From: Azospirillum agricola
GTDB taxonomy: Bacteria > Pseudomonadota > Alphaproteobacteria > Azospirillales > Azospirillaceae
Direction: 5' to 3'
Length of the DNA: 64,000 bases
NCBI RefSeq assembly: GCF_017876095.1
Contig: NZ_JAGINM010000009.1
Location: 124,001 to 188,000 of the forward strand
Part shown: piece after piece, positions 1 to 9,288 of the stretch
Layout of the letters: each line of letters begins with the position of its first letter
Numbering within the stretch: position 1 is the stretch's first letter
Notes under the pieces: generated by a model
The model's input: the letters and a program-made list of their open reading frames with translations, nothing else
What the model was told of the DNA's origin: nothing
The model's database searches: none
Position numbers and translations under genes: made by a program

Positions 1-725
1 CGCTGGGCGGGCTGCTGCTGGGCGGCACGCTGGCGGCGACGGTGTGGGCCCAGCAGCTCGTCGCCGACCTGTCGAGCCACCTGATCGCCATCACCACCGG
101 CTTCACCGGGACCGAGGTCGTGCTGTTCGGCACCACCGACGGGGCGGGCGACGTCGCCATCGTCGTCACCGGCCCGCGCGTGCCCGCCACCGTCCGCCGC
201 AAGGAGCGGATCGCCGGCATGTGGATCAACACCGACAGCGTGCGCTTCGAGCAGGTCCCCAGCTTCTACACGGTGGCGACCAGCCGGCCGCTCGACCAGA
301 TCGTCGGCCGCCCGGTGCTGGAGCGCCACCAGATCGGCCTGCCGCAGCTCCAGCTCGGCCCGCGCGAGACGCTGGAGCCCGACGAGCTGGCGGCCTTCCG
401 CGCCGCCCTGATCCGCAACAAGCAGCGCGCCGGCCTCTACGCCCTGACCTTCGGGCAGGTCGCCTTCCTGGGCGACCGGCTGTTCCGCACCAACATCTAT
501 TTTCCAGCCAACGTCCCGACGGGGCTGTACAATGTCGAGGCGCTGCTGATCCGCAACGGCGAGGTGGTGAGCGCCCAGACCACGCCGCTGGTGGTGTCGA
601 AGATCGGCTTCAGCGCCGAGCTTTACGACATCGCCCGCCACCGCCCGGTCGTCTACGGGGTGGCCGCGGTGGTCGGCGCGGTCGCGGCCGGCTGGGCGGC
701 GGGCGCCGCCTTCCGCCGCGTGTGA
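1..725 (+). CDS. TIGR02186-type transmembrane protein (5' end outside window)
   Basis: The reading frame is already open at the first bases of the window, so the start lies upstream. The visible N-terminal part is a hydrophobic Leu/Gly/Ala stretch ending in AQQ, which looks like a signal peptide. A beta-rich body of about 200 residues follows, then a single C-terminal membrane helix (last 25 residues) with an arginine-rich tail. This matches the alphaproteobacterial family TIGR02186/Alph_Pro_TM, whose function is unknown and which often sits beside a TauE/SafE-type transporter and a Usp gene. The universal stress protein gene 27 bp downstream fits that context. The family assignment is from recollection of the sequence pattern. 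Confidence 0.75.
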   Translation, partial: LGGLLLGGTLAATVWAQQLVADLSSHLIAITTGFTGTEVVLFGTTDGAGDVAIVVTGPRVPATVRRKERIAGMWINTDSVRFEQVPSFYTVATSRPLDQIVGRPVLERHQIGLPQLQLGPRETLEPDELAAFRAALIRNKQRAGLYALTFGQVAFLGDRLFRTNIYFPANVPTGLYNVEALLIRNGEVVSAQTTPLVVSKIGFSAELYDIARHRPVVYGVAAVVGAVAAGWAAGAAFRRV

Positions 726-752
726 ACGACAAAGAAACAAAGGGGGGTTGAG

Positions 753-1256
753 ATGACCGAGACGACCGAAACCTCGCCGCCGACCTCGCCGCCGCCGGTG
801 CGCATCTTCCTGGTCGTCGTCGACGACAGCCCGGAGCTGAAGGTCGCGCTGCGCTACGCCTGCCTGCGCGCCCGCAAGTCGGGCGGCAAGGTGGCCCTGC
901 TGACCGTGCTGGAGCAGGGCGAGATGCAGCATTGGCTGGCGGTGGAGAATTTGATCCGCGAGGAGCAGCGCAACGAGGCCGAGCTGATGCTCCAGAAGCT
1001 GGCCCGCGAGGTCAACCAGCTCACCGGCACCCTGCCGGCGCTCTACGTCCGCGAGGGCAACCCGCACGAGGAGGTGCTGGCCCTGATCGCCGAGGAGCCG
1101 AGCATCTCCATCCTGGTGCTGGCCGCCGGCACCGACCCGGAGGGGCCGGGGCCGCTGGTCTCCTACTACACCGGGCGGGGGCTGGGGAAACTGCGCATCC
1201 CGCTGACCATCGTGCCGGGCGGCCTGAGCAACGACGCGCTGGACGCAATCACGTAA
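753..1256 (+). CDS. Universal stress protein (UspA family)
   Basis: Protein of 167 residues with one Usp domain (about residues 16-155) after a Thr/Pro-rich leader. The opening beta strand IFLVVVDDSPE and the alternating alpha/beta pattern are typical. The canonical ATP-binding pattern G-2X-G-9X-G-S/T is not clearly present, so nucleotide binding is uncertain. An AAGGGGGGTTG purine run lies just before the ATG. It is close behind the TIGR02186 gene and probably co-transcribed. Usp proteins are cytoplasmic stress-responsive proteins; the specific role here cannot be read from sequence. Confidence 0.85.
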   Translation: MTETTETSPPTSPPPVRIFLVVVDDSPELKVALRYACLRARKSGGKVALLTVLEQGEMQHWLAVENLIREEQRNEAELMLQKLAREVNQLTGTLPALYVREGNPHEEVLALIAEEPSISILVLAAGTDPEGPGPLVSYYTGRGLGKLRIPLTIVPGGLSNDALDAIT

Positions 1257-1286
1257 GGATGGGGGCGGGGGGTTCCCGCCATCCCC

Positions 1287-1991
<705 letters not shown>

Positions 1992-2063
1992 GGTGGCTCC
2001 GTTCACTGCGCGCGGCTCGACATTACCCAGCATCTTCGCTTCCTTCAACACGACAGGCTCTTC

Positions 2064-2096
2064 ATGAGCCCCTCCCCACGAGGGGAGAGGGGCTGT
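2064..2096. repeat. G/C-rich palindrome between pstB and phoB
   Basis: GCCCCTC and GAGGGGC arms flank an ACG-containing centre, giving a stable hairpin in the 118 bp between pstB and phoB, where phoU would normally lie. A loosely similar CTTCTC/GAGAAG palindrome lies before folA. It may be an intergenic palindromic repeat or an RNA processing/attenuation hairpin; there is no T-run for a terminator. Confidence 0.5.
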
Positions 2097-2109
2097 CCAT
2101 GGACAAGGA

Positions 2110-2928
2110 TCAGCCGTAGCGGCCGGTGATGTAGCCCTGGGTGCGCTCGTCGCGCGGGTTGGTGAAGATTTCCTCGGTGTCGTCGCACTCCACCATGTCG
2201 CCCAGGTGGAAGAAGGCGGTCTTCTGCGAGACGCGGGCCGCCTGCTGCATGTTGTGGGTGACGATGACGATGGTGAAGTTCTCGCGCAGCTCGTCGATCA
2301 GCTCCTCGATGTGCGCGGTCGCGATGGGGTCGAGCGCCGAGCAGGGCTCGTCCATCAGGATCACCTCGGGGCTGACGGCGATGGCGCGGGCGATGCACAG
2401 GCGCTGCTGCTGGCCGCCGGACAGGCCGGTGCCGGGCTCGCGCAGGCGGTCCTTCACCTCGTTCCACAGGCCGGCGCGCTGGAGCGACTTCTCGACCACC
2501 TCGTCCAGCTCGTCGCGGCCCGACGCCATGCCGTGGATGCGCGGGCCGTAGGCGATGTTGTCGTAGATCGACTTCGGAAACGGGTTCGGCTTCTGGAACA
2601 CCATGCCGACGCGGGCGCGGAGCTGCACGGCGTCGATCGACCTGCCGTAGATGTCCTCGCCGTCGAGCGCGATCAGGCCCTCGACCCGGCAGTTCTCGAT
2701 GGTGTCGTTCATCCGGTTGAGGCAGCGCAGGAAGGTCGACTTGCCGCAGCCCGACGGGCCGATCAGCGCCAGCACCTTGTTTTCCTGGATCTCGACGTTG
2801 ATGCCCTTCAGCGCCTGCTTGGCCCCGTAGAACACCTTGACGTCGCGGGCGATCATCTTGTTCGGCACGGCCGGGGCCGAGCGCGCGGCGGCCGGGGCGC
2901 CGGTGTGGGTCTGGGTATGGACGCTCAT
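2110..2928 (-). CDS. pstB: Phosphate ABC transporter ATP-binding protein PstB
   Basis: ATPase of the PstSCAB high-affinity phosphate importer, 272 residues, acting at the inner face of the cytoplasmic membrane. Visible motifs are Walker [10 protein letters not shown] (about 57-65), the signature [14 protein letters not shown], Walker [14 protein letters not shown], and a switch histidine in VTHNMQQA. An N-terminal Ala/Pro-rich leader of about 23 residues precedes the ABC domain. The start is 3 bp after the pstA stop, so translation is probably coupled. Length and motifs are normal for PstB. Confidence 0.97.
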   Translation of the reverse strand: MSVHTQTHTGAPAAARSAPAVPNKMIARDVKVFYGAKQALKGINVEIQENKVLALIGPSGCGKSTFLRCLNRMNDTIENCRVEGLIALDGEDIYGRSIDAVQLRARVGMVFQKPNPFPKSIYDNIAYGPRIHGMASGRDELDEVVEKSLQRAGLWNEVKDRLREPGTGLSGGQQQRLCIARAIAVSPEVILMDEPCSALDPIATAHIEELIDELRENFTIVIVTHNMQQAARVSQKTAFFHLGDMVECDDTEEIFTNPRDERTQGYITGRYG

Positions 2929-2931
2929 GGC

Positions 2932-4230
2932 TTACCACCGCCTCTCGAATTTCTTGCGCAGGAAAACGGCCAACCCGTTCATCAGGATCAGGAAGCCGAG
3001 CAGGATCATGATCGCCGCCGAGGTGCGCTCCGTGAAGGCGCGCTCGGGGCTGTCGGCCCACATGTAGATCTGCACCGGCAGCACGGTGGCGCTGTCGGTC
3101 CAGCCGTGCGGGATGTCGACGATGAAGGCGACCATGCCGATCATCAGCAGCGGCGCCGTCTCGCCGAGCGCGCGGGCCATGCCGATGATGGTGCCGGTCA
3201 GGATGCCGGGCATCGCCAGCGGCAGCACATGGTGCGTCACCGTCTGCAAGGGCGAGGCGCCGATGCCCAGCGCCGCCTCGCGGATCGAGGGCGGCACCGA
3301 CTTCAGCGCGACGCGGGCCGAGATGATGATGACCGGCAGGGTCATCAGCGCCATCACCAGGCCGCCGACCAGCGGCGCCGAGCGCGGCAGGCCGAAGAAG
3401 CCGAGGAACACCGCCAGGCCGAGCAGGCCGAAGATGATCGACGGCACGGCGGCGAGGTTGTTGATGTTGACCTCGATCAGGTCGGTCCACTTGTTCTTCG
3501 GCGCGAACTCCTCCAGGTAGACCGCCGCGGCGATGCCGATGGGAACCGACAGCGACATGGTGACCAGCAGCGTCAGCAGCGAGCCGACGATGGCGCCCCA
3601 GATGCCCGCCTGCTCGGCCTCGCGGCTGTCGCCGGCGCTGAACAGGGTGGTGTTGAAGCTCTGCACCAGCGCGCCCTTGGCGACCAGCGCGTCGACCGCG
3701 GCGATCTTGGCGTCGTTCAGACGGCGCTCGGCCTCGGGGCCGCTGCGGGTGAAGTAGCCCTTCACGAACTGGTCGACCTCGTCGTCCGCGCGCACCCAGA
3801 CGGTCCGGGTGGTGCCGACGATGGACGGGTCGCGCGTCACCATCGCCTCCAGCTCGTACGGGGCGCCCGACGACAGCAGCTCGTTCAAGGTGCGCCGCGC
3901 GCCGCGCTCGGTGATCTCCGGGAACTGCGCGTAGAGCCCCTGGCGCAGGATGGCGGTGTAGTTCCGCTCCTCGACCTGGGCCTTGTCGAAGGTCACCTCG
4001 ACGCGGACCTGCGCCTGCCAGAAGGCGGTGTAGCCCTTGGTGACGATCGAGCTGAGCAGCACCACCAGCATCAGCGAGGCGATGGCGATGGCGGCGATGC
4101 CGGCGATCTTGAAGTTCCGCTCGGCGGCGTAGCGGGCGCGCAGCCGGCGGGCGAAGGCCTCGCTCTGGTAATGGGATTTGGCGGCGGTGACGGACATGGC
4201 CCGCGTATCCTGTTGCACGAGATCAGTCAT
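2932..4230 (-). CDS. pstA: Phosphate ABC transporter permease PstA
   Basis: Inner-membrane permease of 432 residues, longer than enterobacterial PstA (about 300). The first membrane helix is near 41-63. It is followed by a soluble, presumably periplasmic, insertion of about 150 residues, as in the DUF3333-containing PstA proteins of alphaproteobacteria. The C-terminal half has the binding-protein-dependent permease domain with the EAA-type loop REAALGIGASPLQT. It overlaps the end of pstC by 8 bp, indicating translational coupling. Confidence 0.95.
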   Translation of the reverse strand: MTDLVQQDTRAMSVTAAKSHYQSEAFARRLRARYAAERNFKIAGIAAIAIASLMLVVLLSSIVTKGYTAFWQAQVRVEVTFDKAQVEERNYTAILRQGLYAQFPEITERGARRTLNELLSSGAPYELEAMVTRDPSIVGTTRTVWVRADDEVDQFVKGYFTRSGPEAERRLNDAKIAAVDALVAKGALVQSFNTTLFSAGDSREAEQAGIWGAIVGSLLTLLVTMSLSVPIGIAAAVYLEEFAPKNKWTDLIEVNINNLAAVPSIIFGLLGLAVFLGFFGLPRSAPLVGGLVMALMTLPVIIISARVALKSVPPSIREAALGIGASPLQTVTHHVLPLAMPGILTGTIIGMARALGETAPLLMIGMVAFIVDIPHGWTDSATVLPVQIYMWADSPERAFTERTSAAIMILLGFLILMNGLAVFLRKKFERRW

Positions 4231-5605
4231 ATTTCTCTCGATACTTCTGGACCACCCGCAGGGCGACCATGTTGAGGGAGAGCGTGACGAGGAACAGCAC
4301 GAGGCCGAGGCCGAAGGCCGACAGCGTCTTGGGGCTGTCGAACTCCTGGTCGCCGACCAGCAGCGTGGCGATCTGCGTCGTCACCGTGGTGACCGCCTCC
4401 AGCGGGTTGGCCGTCAGGTTGGCGGTGAGGCCGGCGGCCATCGTCACGATCATCGTCTCGCCGATGGCGCGGCTGACCGCCAGCATCACCGCGGCGACGA
4501 TGCCGGGCAGCGCGGCCGGCAGCACGACCTGGCGGATCGTCTCCGACTTGGTGGCGCCGAGGCCGTAGGAGCCGTCGCGCAGCGACTGCGGCACCGCGTT
4601 GATGACGTCGTCCGACAGCGAGCTGACGAAGGGGATGATCATCACGCCCATGACGATGCCGGCCGACAGCGCCGATTCCGAACTGACGTCGAGGCCGAGA
4701 TTCTGACCCATCGTGCGGACGAAGGGCGCCATGGTCAGGGCGGCGAAGAAGCCGTAGACCACGGTCGGGATGCCGGCCAGGATCTCCAGGATCGGCTTCA
4801 GCCAGGTGCGGACGGTCGGGTTGGCGTATTCCGACATGTAGATGGCGGACATCAGCCCGATCGGCACGGCGACGACCATGGCGATCACGGTGATCAGCAG
4901 CGTGCCGGCGAAGAGCGGGATGGCGCCGAAGGAGCCCGACGAGCCGACCTGGTCGGCGCGCATCGCCATCTGCGGGCTCCAGTGGGTGCCGAACAGGAAC
5001 TCCAGCGGCGACACGGCGGAGAAGAAGCGCAGCGCCTCGAACAGCAGCGACAGCACGATGCCGACGGTGGTCAGGATGGCGACCATCGAGCAGACGATCA
5101 GCGCGATGCTGACGACCCGCTCCACCCGGTTGCGGGCGCGGAGATCCGGGCCGATGTGCTGGCGCCCGTAGGCCAGCCCGAGCGCCGCGAGGCTGGAGCC
5201 GATGACCAGCAGGCTCCAGCCGCTGATGGCGTGCAGCGCGTTGTAGTGCTTGGCGGCGGCGGCGACGTCGGGATCGGACTCGCGTCCGGTCGAGATGCCG
5301 TGGGCGATGTTGAGGATGTCGGCCTTGAGCAGGCTGAGGCTCTGGGTGTCGCCGGTCGTCAGGCGCGACGGCAGGGAGGCCAGGACCATCTGCATGACCA
5401 GCCAGCCTTCCGACGCGGTCCACAGCACGAACAGGAACAGGGCCGGCAGGCCGGCCCACAGCGCGACGTAGAAGCCATGGTAGGAGGGGACGGAATGAAG
5501 CTCGACGACGCGCCCGCCAACGGAGGCGGCCGCCCGCGTCCGGCCCATCTGGAAGCCGATCACGGTGAGCAGGGCCAATATCAGGACAAGAACGGTGATC
5601 TGCAT
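4223..5605 (-). CDS. pstC: Phosphate ABC transporter permease PstC
   Basis: Second permease of the phosphate importer, 460 residues with several hydrophobic helices in both halves. The EAA-type loop reads GSYGLGATKSETIRQVVLPAA. The N-terminal half has an extra domain (about 90-200) beyond the short enterobacterial form. It is encoded after pstS with a 121 bp gap containing a strong hairpin, and overlaps pstA by 8 bp. The conserved MSAIYMSEYA segment is typical of PstC. Confidence 0.95.
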   Translation of the reverse strand: MQITVLVLILALLTVIGFQMGRTRAAASVGGRVVELHSVPSYHGFYVALWAGLPALFLFVLWTASEGWLVMQMVLASLPSRLTTGDTQSLSLLKADILNIAHGISTGRESDPDVAAAAKHYNALHAISGWSLLVIGSSLAALGLAYGRQHIGPDLRARNRVERVVSIALIVCSMVAILTTVGIVLSLLFEALRFFSAVSPLEFLFGTHWSPQMAMRADQVGSSGSFGAIPLFAGTLLITVIAMVVAVPIGLMSAIYMSEYANPTVRTWLKPILEILAGIPTVVYGFFAALTMAPFVRTMGQNLGLDVSSESALSAGIVMGVMIIPFVSSLSDDVINAVPQSLRDGSYGLGATKSETIRQVVLPAALPGIVAAVMLAVSRAIGETMIVTMAAGLTANLTANPLEAVTTVTTQIATLLVGDQEFDSPKTLSAFGLGLVLFLVTLSLNMVALRVVQKYREKYD

Positions 5606-5678
5606 GCGGAACCGCCGGGGCGAGGGCGAAGGTCGGGGGGCGAAGGTCGGGGGCGAAGAGACTGCCCGCCTCGATAAG

Positions 5679-5712
5679 GCGGGCGGCGGCCCCGATCAAG
5701 GCCGCCGCCCGC
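5679..5712 (-). promoter_or_regulatory. Hairpin between pstS and pstC
   Basis: A 13-bp G/C-only stem (5679-5691 with 5700-5712) around an 8-base loop lies in the pstS-pstC gap. It lacks a following U-run, so it is more likely an mRNA-stabilising or partial-termination element that gives PstS higher levels than the membrane components, as is common for binding-protein genes. The role is inferred from position. Confidence 0.55.
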
Positions 5713-5726
5713 GCGTCACGGCAGGA

Positions 5727-6770
5727 TCAGAGCTGCAACGGCGTCAGGTTCATGGCCGAGGTGCGGGCCGCGTCGCGGGCGTCCTTCGGCTCGGCGATCA
5801 GGCCCTTGTCGGACAGGTAGCCGTCGTCGCCGACCGCGCGCTCCGAGGTGTACTCGGCGATGAACTCGCGGATGCCGGGGATGACGCCGGCGTGCGCGTT
5901 CTTCACGTAGACGTACAGCGGACGCGACAGCTCGTACTTGCCGCCGGCGACGTTCTGGGCGGTCAGCTCGACGCCGTCCATCTTGGCGGCCTGGAGCTTG
6001 TCGCGGTTCTGGTCGATGTAGCTGTAGCCGAACACGCCGAAGGCCGACGGGTTGGCGTTCAGCTTCTGGACGATCAGGTTGTCGTTCTCGCCGGCCTCGA
6101 CGTAGCCGCCGTCCTCGCGGATGGTCATGCAGGCCTTCTCGAAGGCCTTGTCGTCGGTGACGATCTTCTTGACCTCGGGAACCTTCTTGCAGCCCTCGAG
6201 CATGGCCAGCTCGTTGAAGGTGTCGCGCGTGCCCGAGGTCGGGGGCGGGCCGAGCACCTCGATCTCGGCGTTGGGCAGCTTCGGATCGATGTCCGACCAC
6301 TTCTTGTAGGGGTTGGCGACCATCTTGCCGTCGACCGGCACGTCCTTGGCCAGCGCCTTCCAGATGACGGCGGTGGTCAGCTCGACCGCCGGGGCCTTCT
6401 TGGAGTAGGCCAGCGCGATGCCGTCGAAGCCGATCTTCAGCTCGGTGATCTGCGTGACGCCGTTGGCGGCGCACTGCTCGACTTCCGACTTCTTGATGCG
6501 GCGCGAGGCGTTGGCGATGTCCGGGTGGGCCGGGCCGACGCCGGCGCAGAACAGCTTCAGGCCGCCGCCGGTGCCGGTCGACTCGACGACCGGGGTCTTG
6601 AACTTGCCGCCCTTGCCGAAGGCCTCGGCGACGGCGGTGGTGAAGGGAAACACGGTCGAGGAGCCGACCGCGCGGATCTGGTCGCGCGACTGGGCCTGGA
6701 CGGTGCCGGTGGCGGCGACGGACAGAGCCACGGCGGCGGCCGCGGTGAAGACGTGCTTCCTGGTGATCAC
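5727..6770 (-). CDS. pstS: Periplasmic phosphate-binding protein PstS
   Basis: Substrate-binding protein of 347 residues. The N-terminus MITRKHVFTAAAAVALS is a Sec signal peptide with probable cleavage after the Ala-rich region near VQA. The mature part begins with the phosphate-binding loop AVGSSTVFPF, and a second ligand segment SGTRDTF is visible. It delivers phosphate to PstCA. It heads the pst operon and is preceded by three contiguous 11-bp Pho box repeats about 130 bp upstream. Confidence 0.95.
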   Translation of the reverse strand: MITRKHVFTAAAAVALSVAATGTVQAQSRDQIRAVGSSTVFPFTTAVAEAFGKGGKFKTPVVESTGTGGGLKLFCAGVGPAHPDIANASRRIKKSEVEQCAANGVTQITELKIGFDGIALAYSKKAPAVELTTAVIWKALAKDVPVDGKMVANPYKKWSDIDPKLPNAEIEVLGPPPTSGTRDTFNELAMLEGCKKVPEVKKIVTDDKAFEKACMTIREDGGYVEAGENDNLIVQKLNANPSAFGVFGYSYIDQNRDKLQAAKMDGVELTAQNVAGGKYELSRPLYVYVKNAHAGVIPGIREFIAEYTSERAVGDDGYLSDKGLIAEPKDARDAARTSAMNLTPLQL

Positions 6771-6902
6771 GGGTAATCCCTCCGATGAACCGGTGGCCGA
6801 TGGCCGGTGGAGTTGGGGCGCGGCCCGTTGGCCTTGCGCCGGGTTGCGGCCGGGTCCGTGCCCGGTCGCGTTGGGCCGGACCTTAGTCGGGGAGGGCGAC
6901 GC

Positions 6903-6935
6903 AATGATTACGGTTCAATGACAGTTTCGTGACGG
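6903..6935 (-). promoter_or_regulatory. Pho box: three contiguous 11-bp PhoB repeats before pstS
   Basis: Read on the minus strand, the units are CCGTCACGAAA, CTGTCATTGAA and CCGTAATCATT, directly abutting. PhoB binds tandem 11-bp repeats related to CTGTCAT plus an A/T-rich tail. The middle unit matches best. Location upstream of pstS and just past the phoR stop supports PhoB activation of the pst operon from its own promoter. Confidence 0.8.
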
Positions 6936-6950
6936 CGACCGCCGAATGTC

Positions 6951-8513
6951 CTAGCCGGCCGTCCGCCGTTCCGCCGGCACGGCGGCGCCGTCGGCGACGG
7001 AAGGCAGGGAGGGGGCGGCGGCGGGCAGATAGACGGTGAAGGCGCTGCCCACCCCGACCTCGCTCTCGATGGTCAGCCGGCCGCGATGACGGTTGAGGAT
7101 GTGCTTGACGATGGCCAGCCCCAGCCCGGTGCCGCCCATCGCCCGCGAGCGCGCCGCGTCGACCCGGTAGAAGCGTTCGGTCAGGCGCGGCAGGTGGGTG
7201 CGGGCGATGCCCTCGCCCTGGTCGCGCACCGCCACCGACACCATGGCGGTGCCGCCGCGGCCGCCCCGCCGCCCGGCGGCGGGCAGGCCGGTGAAGCCAA
7301 CCGCCGCCCCGTCGACCAACGCCGCCGACACCGTCACGTCGGTGTCCTCGCGGGTGTACTTGATCGCGTTGCTGACCAGATTGAGGAAGACTTGCGTCAA
7401 CTGGTCCTCGTCGCCGATGACCGCCGGCAACCCCTCCGGCGTGTCCAGCCGCAGGCGGATCCGGCGCTGGGCGGCCTTCAGCTCCAGGCTGGCGATGACG
7501 TTCTCCAGCTCCTCCACCACGTCGACGCGGCCGTTCGGCGGCATGTGCTCGTCCAGCTCGATGCGCGACAGCGACAGCAGGTCGCTGACCAGGCGGGTCA
7601 TCCGGCTGGCCTGATCCTGCATGATCGAGAGGAAGCGCTCCTGCGCCTCGGAATCGTCGCGGGCGGGACCGCGCAGCGTCTCGATGAATCCCAACAGCGA
7701 GGACAGCGGCGTGCGCAGCTCGTGGCTGGCGTTGGCGATGAAGTCGGCGCGCATCTGCTCGGACCGGCGGGCGGCGGTGACGTCGTGCAGCGTCAGGATC
7801 GCCATGCGCGCGACGGTCGCGGCCGGGGCCGGAGCCTCGGTTTCGGCGTCCGGATCCAGCCCCAGCCCCAGCCCCACCCCCGGATCCGGGGCGGGCAGGG
7901 TGCGCTGGAACGGCTTCACCTGCGCCTCGAAGCTGCGCTCCACCGGAACCGGCAGGGTGAACTCGATGACGCGGGAGGCACCGCCGCGCAGCACGGAATC
8001 CACCGCCTCCAGGACGTTCGGGTTGCGCAGGGTCGAGGCCAGCTCCCGCCCGACCACCTTGTCGCCGAACAGGCCGCGCGCCGCGAGGTTGGCGCGGGTC
8101 ACCTGCCGCTCGGCGTCGATCAGCAGCAACGGGTCGTGCAGCGCGTCGAAGATGGAATCGTTGGCGTCGAGCTGCGCCTGGACCCGTTCGGTCCGCCGCG
8201 CCCCCAGCCGTTGCAGCCGGGCGACGGCGGCGGTCAGGCCGGCCAGCGCCGACGGAACGCCGGGCGGGGTCGCCGGGACGTCCCCGCTTTCCCCGCCGAG
8301 CCGGTTGGCATAGTCGGTGACGGCGGCGATGTCGCGGTGATAGCCCCGCGCCGCCAGGACCGCCCCGGCCAGCCCCAGCGCCCCGACCCCGAAAGCCGCG
8401 AGGCCGGACAAGCCGCCGGTGCGAACCGCCAGCGCCAGGACGGCCAGCAGAGGCGCCAGCATCAGGATGAGGGCGAGGATCAGGCGGGGGGACGGCATCG
8501 CCTTGAGGCGCAT
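6951..8513 (-). CDS. phoR: Phosphate regulon sensor histidine kinase PhoR
   Basis: Membrane sensor kinase of about 520 residues. Two hydrophobic segments lie at the N-terminus (about 6-55), then a PAS-like domain, the HisKA box NASHELRTPLSSLLGF with the phospho-accepting His, and a HATPase_c domain with LVSNAIKY and GTGLGLAIVKH. A Pro/Gly-rich insert (PGVGLGLGLDPDAE), encoded by a short tandem repeat near 7858-7880, separates PAS from HisKA and is unlikely to be conserved. ATG 8513 is preferred; a GTG at 8522 and an ATG at 8498 are alternatives. It is upstream of pstS in the same direction, while phoB is at the far end of the cluster. Confidence 0.92.
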   Translation of the reverse strand: MRLKAMPSPRLILALILMLAPLLAVLALAVRTGGLSGLAAFGVGALGLAGAVLAARGYHRDIAAVTDYANRLGGESGDVPATPPGVPSALAGLTAAVARLQRLGARRTERVQAQLDANDSIFDALHDPLLLIDAERQVTRANLAARGLFGDKVVGRELASTLRNPNVLEAVDSVLRGGASRVIEFTLPVPVERSFEAQVKPFQRTLPAPDPGVGLGLGLDPDAETEAPAPAATVARMAILTLHDVTAARRSEQMRADFIANASHELRTPLSSLLGFIETLRGPARDDSEAQERFLSIMQDQASRMTRLVSDLLSLSRIELDEHMPPNGRVDVVEELENVIASLELKAAQRRIRLRLDTPEGLPAVIGDEDQLTQVFLNLVSNAIKYTREDTDVTVSAALVDGAAVGFTGLPAAGRRGGRGGTAMVSVAVRDQGEGIARTHLPRLTERFYRVDAARSRAMGGTGLGLAIVKHILNRHRGRLTIESEVGVGSAFTVYLPAAAPSLPSVADGAAVPAERRTAG

Positions 8514-8649
8514 GGGCGGCACCGGGTCGGGGGAGGGGAGGAACGATCCGCCCTTCTACACCATCACGAAAGCCCGTGCGCGACGGTCAAAAAAGATTCA
8601 CATCGCGCGGCATCCCGGATCCGGCGGCGTTGACTCCGGTAAAATGGAC

Positions 8650-8673
8650 GTTCATTCTATTATAATGGAAAAC
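8650..8673. promoter_or_regulatory. AT-rich palindrome and TATAAT at the XRE-cupin gene start
   Basis: ATTATAAT (8659-8666) is an exact palindrome inside a short AT-rich patch. It contains TATAAT overlapping the ATG at 8665, with TTGACT at 8630-8635 upstream. The TTGACT-to-TATAAT spacing (25) is too long for a simple promoter, so the palindrome is better read as a possible autoregulatory operator. Confidence 0.35.
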
Positions 8674-9288
8674 ACCGGATCGACCATCGACGCGCGCCTC
8701 GCCGCCCGACTGCGGGGACTGCGGGGCGAGCGCAACCTCACCCTCGACGGACTCGCCGCGCGGGCCGGCGTCAGCCGCTCGATGATCTCGCTGATCGAGC
8801 GCGGCCAGAGCAGCCCGACCGCCAGCGTGCTCGAACGGCTGGCCGCCGGCCTCGGCGTGACGCTCGCCTCGCTGTTCGCGGAGGAGGAGCGGCCCGACGC
8901 GTCCCCCGTCGCCCGGCGGGCCGACCAGACCGTCTGGCGCGATCCGGAGAGCGGCTATCTGCGCCGCAACCTGTCGCCCCCGGGTTTCCCGTCGCCGATC
9001 GAACTGGTCGAGGTGGTCCTGCCGCCCGGCACCCGCGTCGCCTACGACAGCGCGCAGCGCGCCGCCGCCGTCCACCAGCAGCTCTTCATCCTGGAGGGGG
9101 AGATCACGCTGACGGTGGGCGACGACCTCCACCGGCTGGCGGCCGGCGACTGTCTGGCGATGCGGCTCGACCGGCCCACCCGCTTCCACAACCCCGCCAC
9201 AATCCCGGCACGCTACCTCGTGGCCCTCACCACCGAAACCGCGCCGGCCGGGCAGGGCGACGCCAAACGCCGAGGAGTCTCTCCATGA
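8665..9288 (+). CDS. XRE-family transcriptional regulator with cupin domain
   Basis: Protein of 207 residues. An N-terminal helix-turn-helix of the XRE type (about 10-64; LAARAGVSRSMISLIERGQ) is joined to a C-terminal cupin fold (about 105-190; HQQLFILEGEITLTVGDD). Such regulators typically sense a small ligand in the cupin and repress nearby genes, often a paired GNAT acetyltransferase, as here with a 4-bp ATGA overlap. Start is uncertain: ATG 8665 or ATG 8644, neither with a clear ribosome binding site, so leaderless translation is possible. Confidence 0.85.
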   Translation: MENTGSTIDARLAARLRGLRGERNLTLDGLAARAGVSRSMISLIERGQSSPTASVLERLAAGLGVTLASLFAEEERPDASPVARRADQTVWRDPESGYLRRNLSPPGFPSPIELVEVVLPPGTRVAYDSAQRAAAVHQQLFILEGEITLTVGDDLHRLAAGDCLAMRLDRPTRFHNPATIPARYLVALTTETAPAGQGDAKRRGVSP

